Shown here piece after piece: positions 52,640 through 61,286 of a DNA stretch of 64,000 nt (the stretch's first letter is position 1; each line of letters begins with the position of its first letter). Location of the stretch: NCBI RefSeq assembly GCF_900104145.1, contig NZ_FNLB01000006.1, forward strand, positions 2,299,501-2,363,500, in the 5' to 3' direction. The DNA comes from Pseudovibrio sp. Tun.PSC04-5.I4 (GTDB lineage Bacteria; Pseudomonadota; Alphaproteobacteria; Rhizobiales; Stappiaceae). The translations under genes were made by a program, and so were the position numbers. The notes beneath the pieces are model-generated. The model saw nothing but the letters and a program-made list of their open reading frames with translations, was not told the DNA's origin and did no database searches.

Positions 52640-53542
52640 CTAAAGCGCAGCTCCACCGGCTTGCCCGCACAAGCTCTTGATTTCCTCCACAAACCATTGG
52701 TAGCGCGCAGGTAGAGATTTATATCTCTTCGTGGTGAGGTAAAGCTTGTCGCTGACGGGCTCTTTCAGCTCCACAAGTCTGATTTTTTCTTGGGCCTCAA
52801 AGCTCCGCACAGCCATATCTGGCAGAACTGTAAAGCCTAGGCCGTTCGCAACCGGTACTAAGATCTGGCTGAGTTGATTGATGTAGCCTGCTGTCCTTTT
52901 AGGTACCAAGGCTCCCGATAATTCAGGATAATTTGCCGTTAGCAATCGCTCTGCATAATGGTGCCCGTCTGGGTGATCGATAAAGCCCAGCGCATTAAGT
53001 TGGTCCAGCGTAGGCGTTGCATCCTCCAAGCTTGCAGGAACAACCAGACATAACAGCTCTGTCCCAATCCCCTCTTGTTCCAATGTACTCAGGCTCGTCT
53101 GCTGGGTGACAATGCCTAGATCCACCTCATTTTCCTGCAAGAGCTGAAGGATGCGATGGTTGGGAGCGACTTCAACATTGATGGTTATATGAGGGTGCTG
53201 ATGCTGGCGAGCCAAGAGCTTGGGGTAAAGGTAAAGCGCCATTGAGCCTGAACAGGCTATGCGGATCGCGCCGGTGAACGGATCATCCTGCTGGATGGCA
53301 TTGCGCAGTTCTACCTCCTGCTCCACAGCCGTATTCGCATAGGCGAGCAGCAAGTCCCCTTCCCGCGTCAGCTCAAAACCCTTGCCGATTTTGGTGATAA
53401 GCGGTGCCCCAACTTGTTGCTCCAGCTTTTTCAAGTGTTGGCTTACACCGGGCTGGGTCATGTTCAGCTGGTTGGCTGTTTGGGTAAAGTGGCCAGTTTC
53501 AGCAAGCTTGATGAAGGTTTGGAGCCAGAGAGAATTAAACAT
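52640..53542 (-). CDS. LysR family transcriptional regulator
   Basis: A 300-residue regulator. Residues 1-60 are the winged helix (FIKLAETGHFTQTANQLNM, then TQPGVSQHLKKLEQQVGAPL), followed by the LysR effector domain (GAIRIACSGSMALYLYPKLL and QILVPVANGLGFTVLPD). It is divergent from a VOC-family gene, and an inverted repeat lies between them, so that gene is its likely target; the effector is unknown. Confidence 0.93.
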   Translation of the reverse strand: MFNSLWLQTFIKLAETGHFTQTANQLNMTQPGVSQHLKKLEQQVGAPLITKIGKGFELTREGDLLLAYANTAVEQEVELRNAIQQDDPFTGAIRIACSGSMALYLYPKLLARQHQHPHITINVEVAPNHRILQLLQENEVDLGIVTQQTSLSTLEQEGIGTELLCLVVPASLEDATPTLDQLNALGFIDHPDGHHYAERLLTANYPELSGALVPKRTAGYINQLSQILVPVANGLGFTVLPDMAVRSFEAQEKIRLVELKEPVSDKLYLTTKRYKSLPARYQWFVEEIKSLCGQAGGAAL

Positions 53543-53564
53543 GCCGCATGATACATAATTTCAG

Positions 53565-53591
53565 ATTATCATAAAACTAATATATGATAAT
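53565..53591. promoter_or_regulatory. LysR-type operator candidate
   Basis: ATTATCAT-N11-ATGATAAT, perfect eight-base arms, lies between the divergent LysR and VOC genes; a third half-site ATGATA begins at 53548. The form fits the T-N11-A pattern of LysR binding sites. Confidence 0.6.
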
Positions 53592-53675
53592 TTTTCATTC
53601 TCTCACACTCTTGCTACATCCAATGCAACCGAGGCTCCTCCCAAGCCTCTTTTATCAAGCGCAGTGAGGTTCACT

Positions 53676-54185
53676 ATGTCTGCTCCCTACCCAAGACGAT
53701 TTTCTCATATCGGCCTTTCCATTCCTGACATCGACGCAGCGGTCAAATTCTATCGTGATGTTATGGGCTGGTACATCATTATGGAGCCCAGCGAGGTTGT
53801 TGAGGATGACAGCGCGATTGGTGAGATGTGCACGGACGTCTTCGGTGCAGGCTGGAAAAGCTTCAAAATTGCTCATCTTTCCACCAGTGATGGCATTGGT
53901 ATTGAACTCTTTGAGTTTTCAAACAACGAAAACCCGGAGAACAACTTCGAATATTGGAAGACCGGCATTTTCCACTTCTGTGTTCAGGATCCTGACGTGG
54001 AAGGCCTTGCCGCAAAAATTGAAGAAGCTGGTGGCAGACGCCGCATGAAAGAACCGCGCTACTACTACCCTGGTGAGAAGCCATACCGCATGATCTACAT
54101 GGAAGATCCATTCGGGAATATTCTGGAGATTTACAGCCATTCCTACGAACTTCAGTATTCCAGTGGTGCCTACAAGGATTCTTAG
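53676..54185 (+). CDS. VOC family (glyoxalase-like) protein
   Basis: A 169-residue protein of the vicinal-oxygen-chelate superfamily. The first half (RFSHIGLSIPDIDAAVKFY) supplies a metal His; the second half has FHFCVQDPDVEGLAAKI and YMEDPFGNILEIYSHSY with the metal Glu. Members include lactoylglutathione lyase and dioxygenases, so the reaction is open. ATG at 53676 follows GAGG. Divergent from a LysR gene. Confidence 0.87.
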   Translation: MSAPYPRRFSHIGLSIPDIDAAVKFYRDVMGWYIIMEPSEVVEDDSAIGEMCTDVFGAGWKSFKIAHLSTSDGIGIELFEFSNNENPENNFEYWKTGIFHFCVQDPDVEGLAAKIEEAGGRRRMKEPRYYYPGEKPYRMIYMEDPFGNILEIYSHSYELQYSSGAYKDS

Positions 54186-54317
54186 AGACCGGCCAAGATA
54201 TGCATGAATAATTTTAATCGAGCACATCTCAATCTGTCGCCACTGTTTTATCGCAGATGTAAGGCGTTTACCGCCAAATGGACCTAATTTCTGACAGACA
54301 GTGAAGGCTAGCAGTCC

Positions 54318-54902
54318 ATGTCAAAAGAGGTTCAGGTGGCAATCGCCTTTTTTTCCGCCGATGGGCATACAGAGGCGATGGCTAAAGCAGTTGCCAGAGG
54401 TGCACGTGAAAATGGTGCCACCGTTGTTTATGTCCCAGTCAGTGAATTTGAAGATATCGATTGGAGTACACTAGAAGCAGCCGATGCAATTGTATTTGGC
54501 AGCCCGACCTATATGGGTGGGGTTGCCGCTCCTTTTAAGGCCTTCATGGATGCCTCCTCCACCGTTTGGTACAAGCAAGGCTGGCTTAACAAAATTGCGG
54601 GTGGCTTTAGCGTTTCAGCGTCCATGAGCGGTGACCGGCACAACGTATTCCTGCAAATGTCAACTTTTGCAGCTCAGCACGGTATGATCTGGGTAAGCCT
54701 CGGCATGCCTCCCGGTAACAATTACAGTTATGGCAGTGACGAAGACCTCAATCGGCTGGGCACTTATTATGGAGCCGCAGGCCAAGCCAATATGGATGAA
54801 GGTCCAGAGGCAGCCCCGCCCCAATCTGACAGGGACACGGCTTTTGCTTATGGAGGACGGATTGCGAAGGCTGCACGTCGTTGGGTAGAAGGCGCAGAAT
54901 AA
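54318..54902 (+). CDS. WrbA-like flavodoxin-family NAD(P)H:quinone oxidoreductase
   Basis: A 194-residue flavodoxin-fold protein. The FMN phosphate loop is FFSADGHTEAMAKAVARGA near 12, and FGSPTYMGGVAAPFKAFMD near 60 is the second FMN loop. NRLGTYYGAAGQANMDEG near 151 is also typical of the group. It probably reduces quinones by two electrons. A deleted copy of a related gene lies at 56141-56337. Confidence 0.87.
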   Translation: MSKEVQVAIAFFSADGHTEAMAKAVARGARENGATVVYVPVSEFEDIDWSTLEAADAIVFGSPTYMGGVAAPFKAFMDASSTVWYKQGWLNKIAGGFSVSASMSGDRHNVFLQMSTFAAQHGMIWVSLGMPPGNNYSYGSDEDLNRLGTYYGAAGQANMDEGPEAAPPQSDRDTAFAYGGRIAKAARRWVEGAE

Positions 54903-54994
54903 CAGCCTGACTAATGCCTGACTGGTCACAATTAGCCCAATTCCACCGACAATATGGTAGAATAAACATTGGGTGTTTGCCTTGGAGAAGTAAG

Positions 54995-55315
54995 TTGGCG
55001 TGGATTTGGCTTATAATAGCAGGGCTTTTTGAGATGGCTTTTGCGATCTGCCTGAAGCTGTCTGACAATTTTACCAAACCAGTCTATACAGTTCTGTTTG
55101 TCATCACCGCCTCGTTATCTTTCTACTGCCTTACCCGAGCTATGGTCTCCATACCCATTGGGACTGCCTATGCTGTTTGGACTGGTATTGGCGCGTCCGG
55201 TATCGCTCTTTTTGGAATCTTCTTTTTTGGTGAGCCAGTCACGTTTCTTCGGCTGTTTTTCATCGCGATGCTGGTTGGTGCCATAATTGGATTGAAGTTC
55301 GTTTCACCCAGCTAA
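54995..55315 (+). CDS. SMR family efflux protein (SugE/EmrE-like)
   Basis: A 106-residue inner-membrane protein with four helices. The essential Glu is in AGLFEMAFAICLK, and GTAYAVWTGIGASG near residue 58-71 is the SMR signature. It should export small cations such as quaternary ammonium or guanidinium in exchange for protons. I chose a TTG start at 54995 with GGAG seven bases upstream; an ATG 81 bases earlier would put a hydrophilic tail before the first helix. Confidence 0.85.
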   Translation: MAWIWLIIAGLFEMAFAICLKLSDNFTKPVYTVLFVITASLSFYCLTRAMVSIPIGTAYAVWTGIGASGIALFGIFFFGEPVTFLRLFFIAMLVGAIIGLKFVSPS

Positions 55316-55324
55316 ATCTTAGGT

Positions 55325-56152
55325 TTAGCCATTTGTTCTGAAGTGTTTCGTCGTCTCTTTGATGGTGTTCCGCACCCATTTGACCATAGGGTCTCTATGG
55401 TAACGTTCATGCCAGTACAGGAAGAACTCCTGCCGGTGATCCTCCAGAAACTCCGGGACAGGACACGCGACAACATTGTGCCCTGTTAAAGTTCTCTCAT
55501 CAAAAATGGAGGGAACCAAAAACATAAGGTCTGTTTGTCCGCAAAAGTTCATAGCTCCAAAAAAGCTACCGACTTTTACTGCAACATTTCGCTGATGCCC
55601 CAGCTTGGCCAGCTTTTCATCTATGATACTGTGGCCCGAGCCGGTGATCATGATTGTGATGTGGTCCTGCTCCACATAATCTTCCAGCGTGATCGCTTTG
55701 CCTGCTAGTGGATGAGCTTTATTGACGAGGCAACAGTACTTGAAGCGTCCCAGCGAAAAGCGGTGCAATTGACTGGTTGCCGATGTTGGACTGAGACCGG
55801 AGAAAGCAAAGTGCGCGTCCCCATTTTCCAGAGGACCGAAGGGAACCCGGATATCGCTTTTCAGCTCCAGTTTCATCTTAGGTGCTTGGTTTTTCAGTCT
55901 TCGCAGCAGCGGTGGACCGTAAAGGTTCACCTCCAGTTCCGGACCGAAAAAGCGGATGGTCTCCTGTGAATTGGCCGGATCAAACTGAGGCTTTGCAATA
56001 ACTTCTTTCAGCGTAGCGAGCGCGGTTGGGAGCAGTGATTGTATCTCCAAAGCACGTTCGCTGAGCCCATATTCTCCTGCACTTCGCACCAACAATGGAT
56101 CTTCCATCAAATCGCGCAGGCGTTGCAATGCACGGCTGACAGCTGAGCTGAA
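55325..56152 (-). pseudogene. LysR family regulator lacking the N-terminal half of its DNA-binding domain
   Basis: The effector domain is complete (ETIRFFGPELEVNLYGPPLL, then RFSLGRFKYCCLVNKAHPLA). At the N-terminus the reading starts within the recognition helix, SSAVSRALQRLRDLMEDPLL, and the preceding 25-30 residues of the winged helix are absent. Upstream bases belong to a flavodoxin gene fragment on the other strand, and only a TTG there could serve as start. DNA binding is therefore very unlikely. Confidence 0.75.
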
Positions 56153-56337
56153 GCTGATGCGCTCATTTTCGGTTCTCCGACTTACTTGGGCAGCACCCTT
56201 GGCGTGATGGCACAAGCGAATGCGGATGAAGGTTCTGACGTCGCTCCGCCACAGGCTGACAGAGATACAGCGAAATTACTTGGTGGCAGAATTGCGGAAA
56301 TTGCCAAGCTCATGACCCGAAAACTAGAGATGGCTTA
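56141..56337 (+). pseudogene. Remnant of a WrbA-like flavodoxin gene
   Basis: An open stretch without a proper start reads EADALIFGSPTYLGS, then TLGVMAQANADEG, then APPQADRDTAKLLGGRIAEI and a stop at 56335-56337. These match two separate parts of the intact flavodoxin gene at 54318-54902 (FGSPTYMGG and GQANMDEG with APPQSDRDTAFAYGGRIAK). The 5' part and the middle are lost. It overlaps the start of the headless LysR gene. Confidence 0.75.
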
Positions 56338-56469
56338 ACGCATAATTCACGGCGATTCCAAGTACTTGTGCTGCATAGAAAACACTTGCCATCTGTTCAC
56401 CTCATTTTTGGGCAAACTCGATCAATATAAAGAAAAATAAATCACAAGATTACTGTATCGGGTTTGCCT

Positions 56470-57513
56470 ATGAAAAAAAGAAAACGCATCATCCTCTCCA
56501 TTGATGGTGGTGGAGCACGAGGACTTATTCCTGTTCGTTTGCTACGCGGCCTTGAAACCAAGCTTTTTGAGCGTGGAAAGTCTGCTCCACTTTGCCGTTA
56601 CATTGACCTGATTTGCGGGACTTCGAGCGGTGGGTTTATTGCTGCGGGTCTTTCGGCTCCAAACCCTGACCGAGAAAAATACGGACAGCCGGCCATGACC
56701 TTGTTGGACCTGCAAGAGTTTTTTGAGGTGGATGCACGCGAACTTTACATGACGAACCGGCGCCATTGGATTCATCGCAAATTGTACCACGCGTTTGGCC
56801 AGTTCAACAAAGGCATTCAGGAACGCCCGCTTGAGCAAGTTTTTAAACAGCGCATTGGGTGGAGCGCGCTTTCCAGCAGCTTAACCAGCGTGGTTTTAAC
56901 AGCCTATGATTTAAAAAACCGCCGTCTTGCAACAATGAGCAATAACTCTGCCGAGAGTGATGATTACTATTTCTGGCAGGCTGTTCGCGCCACGACCTCC
57001 TCACCCTCCTGGTTTGAGCCTGCCCGTGTTGAGAACCTAAGTACGGGTGAAGAAGAGATCATGATTGAAGCGGCTGGTTTTTTGAATGATCCAGTGCTCA
57101 CCGCTTATGCCGAAGCACGGCGGCATGGTTGGAAACCACAGGACATCATTATCCTTTCTCTGGGCAGTGGTAACCCAGTGGAAGAGAAGCACAGCTTTAA
57201 TGAGGCAGTTGGCTGGGGCACGCATGGGTGGCTTTCTCCAGAAACCGGTACGCCTTTGCTTTCCAGCTATATGCATGGACAAACGGCCTCCACCAGCAAG
57301 CAAGCTGATGTGTTGTTTGCAGATATGCCGGGTGTTGAATACATTCGCCTAGACGCAGACTTACCTCATTTTGGGAGCGACCTTTACAGTGTTCGCCCCG
57401 GAGAGGTTCTTCAGTTGAACCGGATTGCCGATGAGCTTTTAAAAACACATGGCGCACAGTTGGACAAGCTGGCTGACCTCATGGAAGAAAGACAGGACGG
57501 ACCGGGCTTTTAG
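56470..57513 (+). CDS. Patatin-like phospholipase family protein with altered DGG motif
   Basis: A 347-residue patatin-fold protein. The oxyanion loop is SIDGGGARGLIPVRLL near residue 11 and the nucleophile motif GTSSGG near 50 (GxSxG), both intact. Where the family has the catalytic Asp in DGG followed by NNP, this protein has IEAAGFLNDP, so Asp is Glu and both Gly are Ala. It may have weak or altered lipase activity. No signal peptide; ATG at 56470 fits the first beta strand. Confidence 0.88.
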   Translation: MKKRKRIILSIDGGGARGLIPVRLLRGLETKLFERGKSAPLCRYIDLICGTSSGGFIAAGLSAPNPDREKYGQPAMTLLDLQEFFEVDARELYMTNRRHWIHRKLYHAFGQFNKGIQERPLEQVFKQRIGWSALSSSLTSVVLTAYDLKNRRLATMSNNSAESDDYYFWQAVRATTSSPSWFEPARVENLSTGEEEIMIEAAGFLNDPVLTAYAEARRHGWKPQDIIILSLGSGNPVEEKHSFNEAVGWGTHGWLSPETGTPLLSSYMHGQTASTSKQADVLFADMPGVEYIRLDADLPHFGSDLYSVRPGEVLQLNRIADELLKTHGAQLDKLADLMEERQDGPGF

Positions 57514-57602
57514 GCTTCACAATCTCCGCGCCTTTGCTACAACCGGAAGGTTATTTTGCAAAGGTGATTCACGTTAAAAAGTAAGCGTGAATGGGGGGGA
57601 CT

Positions 57603-58592
57603 ATGTTGGGATTGAAACGTCAGCTGATTGCGGCGGCCTATGCGGCCAGCCTTATGATGGTTTCGCTCCCGGCAGTTGCCCAAACGATCCCTATTCCGGG
57701 CACTAAGCCTTCTTTTTCAGAGGCAGACTACAGCAAAGCTCAATTGCGACAGCTTCAGTTTCCCGGTGCTGCCAAACAGCATTTTGGACACAAAAGGACG
57801 CCGGCCCGCTACCAACCGGCTGCCTTTGGCAGTTACGCAAAGGGCTGTGTTGCAGGCGCAGTCTCCATCCCCAAAGACGGTGAAAACTGGCAGGTGATGC
57901 GCCTGTCGCGCAACCGCAATTGGGGGCACCCTGTTCTGGTTGATTTCCTTCAGAGATTGGCCACAGATGCGCCCGCATTAGGTTGGAACGGATTGCTGGT
58001 TGGCGATATGTCTCAACCGCGTGGTGGCCCAATGCTGACGGGACATGCTTCTCACCAGATCGGGTTGGATGCAGATATCTGGTTGCGCCAAATGCCAGAT
58101 TTTCGCTTTAGCGCTAAGCAACGCGAAAATGAAAGCGCTATCTCTATGCTCAACAGCAGTTTGAGCAAGCCGGGCGCAGACCGCCGCGTGAACCCCAAGC
58201 GTTGGACGGAAGCACATGCAAAACTTATTCGCCGTGCTGCACAAGATGATGGTGTGGCTCGCATATTCGTCAACCCAACCATTAAACGCGAACTGTGTAA
58301 ATTTGAAAAAGGCGACCGTGCGTGGTTGCGCAAAATCCGGCCTTGGTGGGGACATCACTATCACTTCCACGTACGCATGGCCTGCCCCGCTGGTAGCTCG
58401 GAGTGTAAAAACCAAGCTACACCGGCAGCTGGGGATGGCTGCGGCAAAGAACTGACTTATTGGCTATCTGATGCGCCATGGGTCCCGAAAAAACCCAAGC
58501 CGGGCGAAAAGCCTAAACCACGCAAGCCGAAGCCTCAATTGACTGTGGCTGACCTGCCCAATGCCTGCACGACCGTATTGAAGGCAGAGTGA
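57603..58592 (+). CDS. mepA: Penicillin-insensitive murein endopeptidase
   Basis: Periplasmic LAS-family zinc peptidase that cuts D-Ala-meso-DAP cross-links in peptidoglycan. A signal peptide covers about residues 1-27 (ending LPAVAQ). Zinc ligands are in MLTGHASHQIGLDADIW and in GHHYHFHVRMACP. The C-terminal region is rich in Pro and Lys (KPKPGEKPKPRKPKP). The stop overlaps the ATG of the next gene by one base. Confidence 0.94.
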   Translation: MLGLKRQLIAAAYAASLMMVSLPAVAQTIPIPGTKPSFSEADYSKAQLRQLQFPGAAKQHFGHKRTPARYQPAAFGSYAKGCVAGAVSIPKDGENWQVMRLSRNRNWGHPVLVDFLQRLATDAPALGWNGLLVGDMSQPRGGPMLTGHASHQIGLDADIWLRQMPDFRFSAKQRENESAISMLNSSLSKPGADRRVNPKRWTEAHAKLIRRAAQDDGVARIFVNPTIKRELCKFEKGDRAWLRKIRPWWGHHYHFHVRMACPAGSSECKNQATPAAGDGCGKELTYWLSDAPWVPKKPKPGEKPKPRKPKPQLTVADLPNACTTVLKAE

Positions 58593-59449
58593 TGAAAGTT
58601 AATAGCGGCGCTGTTGACCTGATCGTTCAGGGTGAGATCAGCGGAGACACCTTTCCGGCACTGGTTTTCTACCCCTCCTTGCATGAGGAAAACGAGGTTC
58701 GTAAAGGCCCTTATTCCATGCAGCTAGCATGGGAGGCACCCATCGCACCGGGGCATTTTCCGCTGGTGGTGATCTCGCATGGGACCGGAGGGACACATCT
58801 GGGTTATCGTGATTTGGCAAGGACCTTGGCTCGCGATGGGTATGTTGTTGTTATGCCAGAACACACCGGCAACAACAGAATCGACAATAGCCGTGAAGGA
58901 ACTGACGAGAACCTACTGAAACGGCCACACCATATAACCGACGCGATTGATGCCGCTCTTTCTTCTGGTGCGCTGGGACACAGCATTGATGCAAGCCGGA
59001 TAGCTGTTATTGGTCATAGCATGGGTGGCTACACGGCCTTGGCTGCCGCTGGTGGTAAACCGCGGAATGAGATGCGCGAGCCGATTTTGGTGAGAGCCGA
59101 TGACCGTATACGCGCGCTCGTTTTGATGGCTCCAGCAACGCCATGGCTCCAAGGCAGCGGCACTTTGGATGAGATTACAGCAGCCTGCCTGATCTTTTCC
59201 GCCGAACATGACGTCTTCACCAACAGCTGGCACACGGACGTGGTCCTGAATGGCTACCCCGAACAATCGCCAATTCGGCATATCCCGATTGCGAATGCGG
59301 GGCACTTCTCGTTTATGAGTCCTTTTCCAGCCCCGATGAAGCAAATTCCAGGATTTTTGCCTGCTCAAGATCCTGAGGGCTTCGATAGAGAAGCTTTTCA
59401 ACTCTTACTTGCAAAAGATATGATGGTGTTTTTTGAGCTGAATTTGTGA
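58592..59449 (+). CDS. Alpha/beta hydrolase (dienelactone hydrolase/chlorophyllase-like)
   Basis: A 285-residue serine hydrolase. The N-terminal ALVFYPSLHEEN and LVVISHGTGGTHLGYRDLA lie before the nucleophile motif AVIGHSMGGYTAL near residue 148; an Asp in SAEHDVFTN and a His in NAGHFSFMSP complete the triad. It follows mepA with a one-base overlap (TGATG), so translation is coupled. The substrate is unknown, and a role in cell-envelope turnover is only suggested by the neighbour. Confidence 0.87.
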   Translation: MKVNSGAVDLIVQGEISGDTFPALVFYPSLHEENEVRKGPYSMQLAWEAPIAPGHFPLVVISHGTGGTHLGYRDLARTLARDGYVVVMPEHTGNNRIDNSREGTDENLLKRPHHITDAIDAALSSGALGHSIDASRIAVIGHSMGGYTALAAAGGKPRNEMREPILVRADDRIRALVLMAPATPWLQGSGTLDEITAACLIFSAEHDVFTNSWHTDVVLNGYPEQSPIRHIPIANAGHFSFMSPFPAPMKQIPGFLPAQDPEGFDREAFQLLLAKDMMVFFELNL

Positions 59450-59656
59450 ATTACTTACTTCACCAAATTCACGCATGCATGCAAGCTGTCTATTTGAAAT
59501 AGATAAGTATCCACAACGTGTTGCAATTTTGGTACCGTATTGTATCGACTTCGCATACTTTACGCATATTTTGCATACCACATACAACGTTACGTTGAAT
59601 TTCGACATCCAAGATAGTAGGTAATTTTCTCCGACAAACATTTTTGGTATAGACCT

Positions 59657-60298
59657 ATGAAATATTATTCACTTATTGCTGCCAGCATCATTGCACTCAG
59701 TGCTTCCAATGCCTCGTCTGCTGATCTTTGGGAAAGCGCTTATATCGGCATTTCCGGCGGCGCATCTTTTGCAGCGGATTCAGACGTTACCAGCGGCACC
59801 TCATTGGGAAACGGAAACTCGGAATTTGACGCTGGCTTTAACGTTGAACTAAACGCAGGTTTACGCATCAACGAATATGTCAGGATTGAAGGTGAGCTAG
59901 GGTACCTTCAAAACAACTATAGCGAAATTGTAAATACGTCCATCGGAAAAGGCAAACAATCTGCTTTGTATGCCGTCACTTCAGTATACTTTGACTATCA
60001 GCTTACAGAAAACATTACACCATTCATAGGTATTGGTGGCGGTTTAGCTTCGTTCGAAATAGGAACCTTAACAGAAAAGGGCACTACAAGTTCAGGCAAA
60101 CTTAAAGTTAAAGATTCTGTGACCCCCATCTTTAAGTTAAGTGTAGGTTCAGCTTATAAACTTTCTGACCGTGTAGATCTGACAGCAAGTTATGATTTTA
60201 TGAAATCAGCCGACTATAAATTCAGCGGGCTTGGCGGTGAAGGGAAAACGGACTTTACGTCTCACCTTGCCCAGGTTGGTTTGCGTTATAATTTCTAA
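59657..60298 (+). CDS. Outer-membrane beta-barrel protein, copy 1
   Basis: A 213-residue protein with a signal peptide at 1-22 and alternating beta strands ending in a C-terminal LRYNF, as needed for outer-membrane insertion. VRIEGELGYLQNNY near 76 and PFIGIGGGLASFEIG near 127 are typical of small porin-like barrels (OmpA-like beta-barrel domain). Function unknown. It shares its layout with the two barrel genes further on. Confidence 0.85.
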   Translation: MKYYSLIAASIIALSASNASSADLWESAYIGISGGASFAADSDVTSGTSLGNGNSEFDAGFNVELNAGLRINEYVRIEGELGYLQNNYSEIVNTSIGKGKQSALYAVTSVYFDYQLTENITPFIGIGGGLASFEIGTLTEKGTTSSGKLKVKDSVTPIFKLSVGSAYKLSDRVDLTASYDFMKSADYKFSGLGGEGKTDFTSHLAQVGLRYNF

Positions 60299-60328
60299 GT
60301 AGAAATGTCGCTGAGAGATTAGATAGTG

Positions 60329-60353
60329 AAGGGAGCTCAATGCTCCCTTTTTT
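60329..60353 (+). terminator. Intrinsic terminator of barrel gene 1
   Basis: GGGAGC-N5-GCTCCC perfect stem followed by six T. It reaches the stop codon of the convergent acetyltransferase gene. Confidence 0.85.
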
Positions 60354-60879
60354 ATTTGTGGTCGTAGGCCGCAGGTGCCTCATCAGCATTCAAGAGAAGG
60401 CTCATCAACGTCAGATCTAACCAACGTCCGAACTTAAAGCCGACTTGTGGCAGTTCTCCGGTGACTTTGAAGCCGTATCGTTCATGAAGGCGGATTGAGC
60501 CTGTGTTCTCGCTGTCGATTGCACCGACAAGGACGTGATGCCGGTCCGCTTTGGCTAATTCAATCAGCTTTACCAGAAGAGCCGACCCTGCACCTTTGCC
60601 CTGCGCTTGCGGTGTGATGTAGACCGAATGCTCCATGGTTTTGTCATAGCCTGATTTGTCGCGGAATGGGCCGTAACTGCCATAGCCCAGCACTTCACCA
60701 TTGACGTCTTCAGCTACAATGATCGGGAAACCACCCGCAATCCGTGCATCGAACCAGTTAGTCCGGTCTTCTAGCGTTTCCAGCGTATCCGTCCAGATTG
60801 CTGCCAGCGTTTTGACGGCATCGTTATGAATGTCCAGAAGAGCTGGAAGGTCGGTTTTGGTGGCGTCACGGATGATCAT
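60352..60879 (-). CDS. GNAT acetyltransferase of the phosphinothricin acetyltransferase type
   Basis: A 175-residue GNAT enzyme. IRDATKTDLPALLDIHND at the N-terminus, SVYITPQAQGKGAGSALL near 90 (acetyl-CoA loop) and IDSENTGSIRLHERYGF near 125 are diagnostic for the Pat/MnaT group, which acetylates phosphinothricin, methionine sulfone and related amino acids. It lies between two barrel genes, convergent with the first. Confidence 0.9.
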   Translation of the reverse strand: MIIRDATKTDLPALLDIHNDAVKTLAAIWTDTLETLEDRTNWFDARIAGGFPIIVAEDVNGEVLGYGSYGPFRDKSGYDKTMEHSVYITPQAQGKGAGSALLVKLIELAKADRHHVLVGAIDSENTGSIRLHERYGFKVTGELPQVGFKFGRWLDLTLMSLLLNADEAPAAYDHK

Positions 60880-61286
60880 ATAAGGCCCTGAAGTCGTTTG
60901 TGGTTATCACTCCTTTTAGGCCTCTCATATTTGGTAGAGCACAGCAACAAAAACAAACACTGCGAGGATTGAAGATATCGCAGTTAATCTCAGAGGAGCT
61001 TCAACAATCTCTCCTTGTGACCCGATGAAATAACAAAGGGCAAGCACAGGTGCTGAGAAAAATTTCACGTAAATTTAACTATGCTCAGTGAATATATAAA
61101 CGAATACATACTAGGTAATTTTGAGGTTAACGATGCGTAATCATCAGCCATGACCCAAGTAATATGGGTATTGATCGTTTCTGCAACTTCTTCATTTTCA
61201 CAGATCTAACTTCGCTCTTTGTGTCCGTCCATACCCCCCTTCAGGTGACGAGAAGAGCATGAGTTTATTGCAATTGGAACGACGCC
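60880..61286. other. Intergenic region with one small frame
   Basis: About 400 bp between the acetyltransferase gene (minus) and barrel gene 2 (plus). It contains the small minus-strand frame listed next. Elsewhere I see neither a repeat nor a clear hairpin; the promoter of barrel gene 2 must lie in the last 200 bases. Confidence 0.5.
60925..61068 (-). CDS. Possible 47-residue membrane protein
   Basis: A GTG-started frame reads MKFFSAPVLALCYFIG, then a short linker with EIVEAPLRL, then ISSILAVFVFVAVLYQI and a stop: two hydrophobic helices with a charged link. No ribosome site is evident and it is upstream of the acetyltransferase gene on the same strand. It may be a real small membrane protein, a remnant of a larger gene, or chance. 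Confidence 0.3.
   Translation of the reverse strand: MKFFSAPVLALCYFIGSQGEIVEAPLRLTAISSILAVFVFVAVLYQI

Noticed and set aside
55325..56215. An intact LysR gene starting at a TTG at 56215
   Set aside because: The first 20 or so residues derive from the antisense flavodoxin remnant and bear no likeness to a winged helix.
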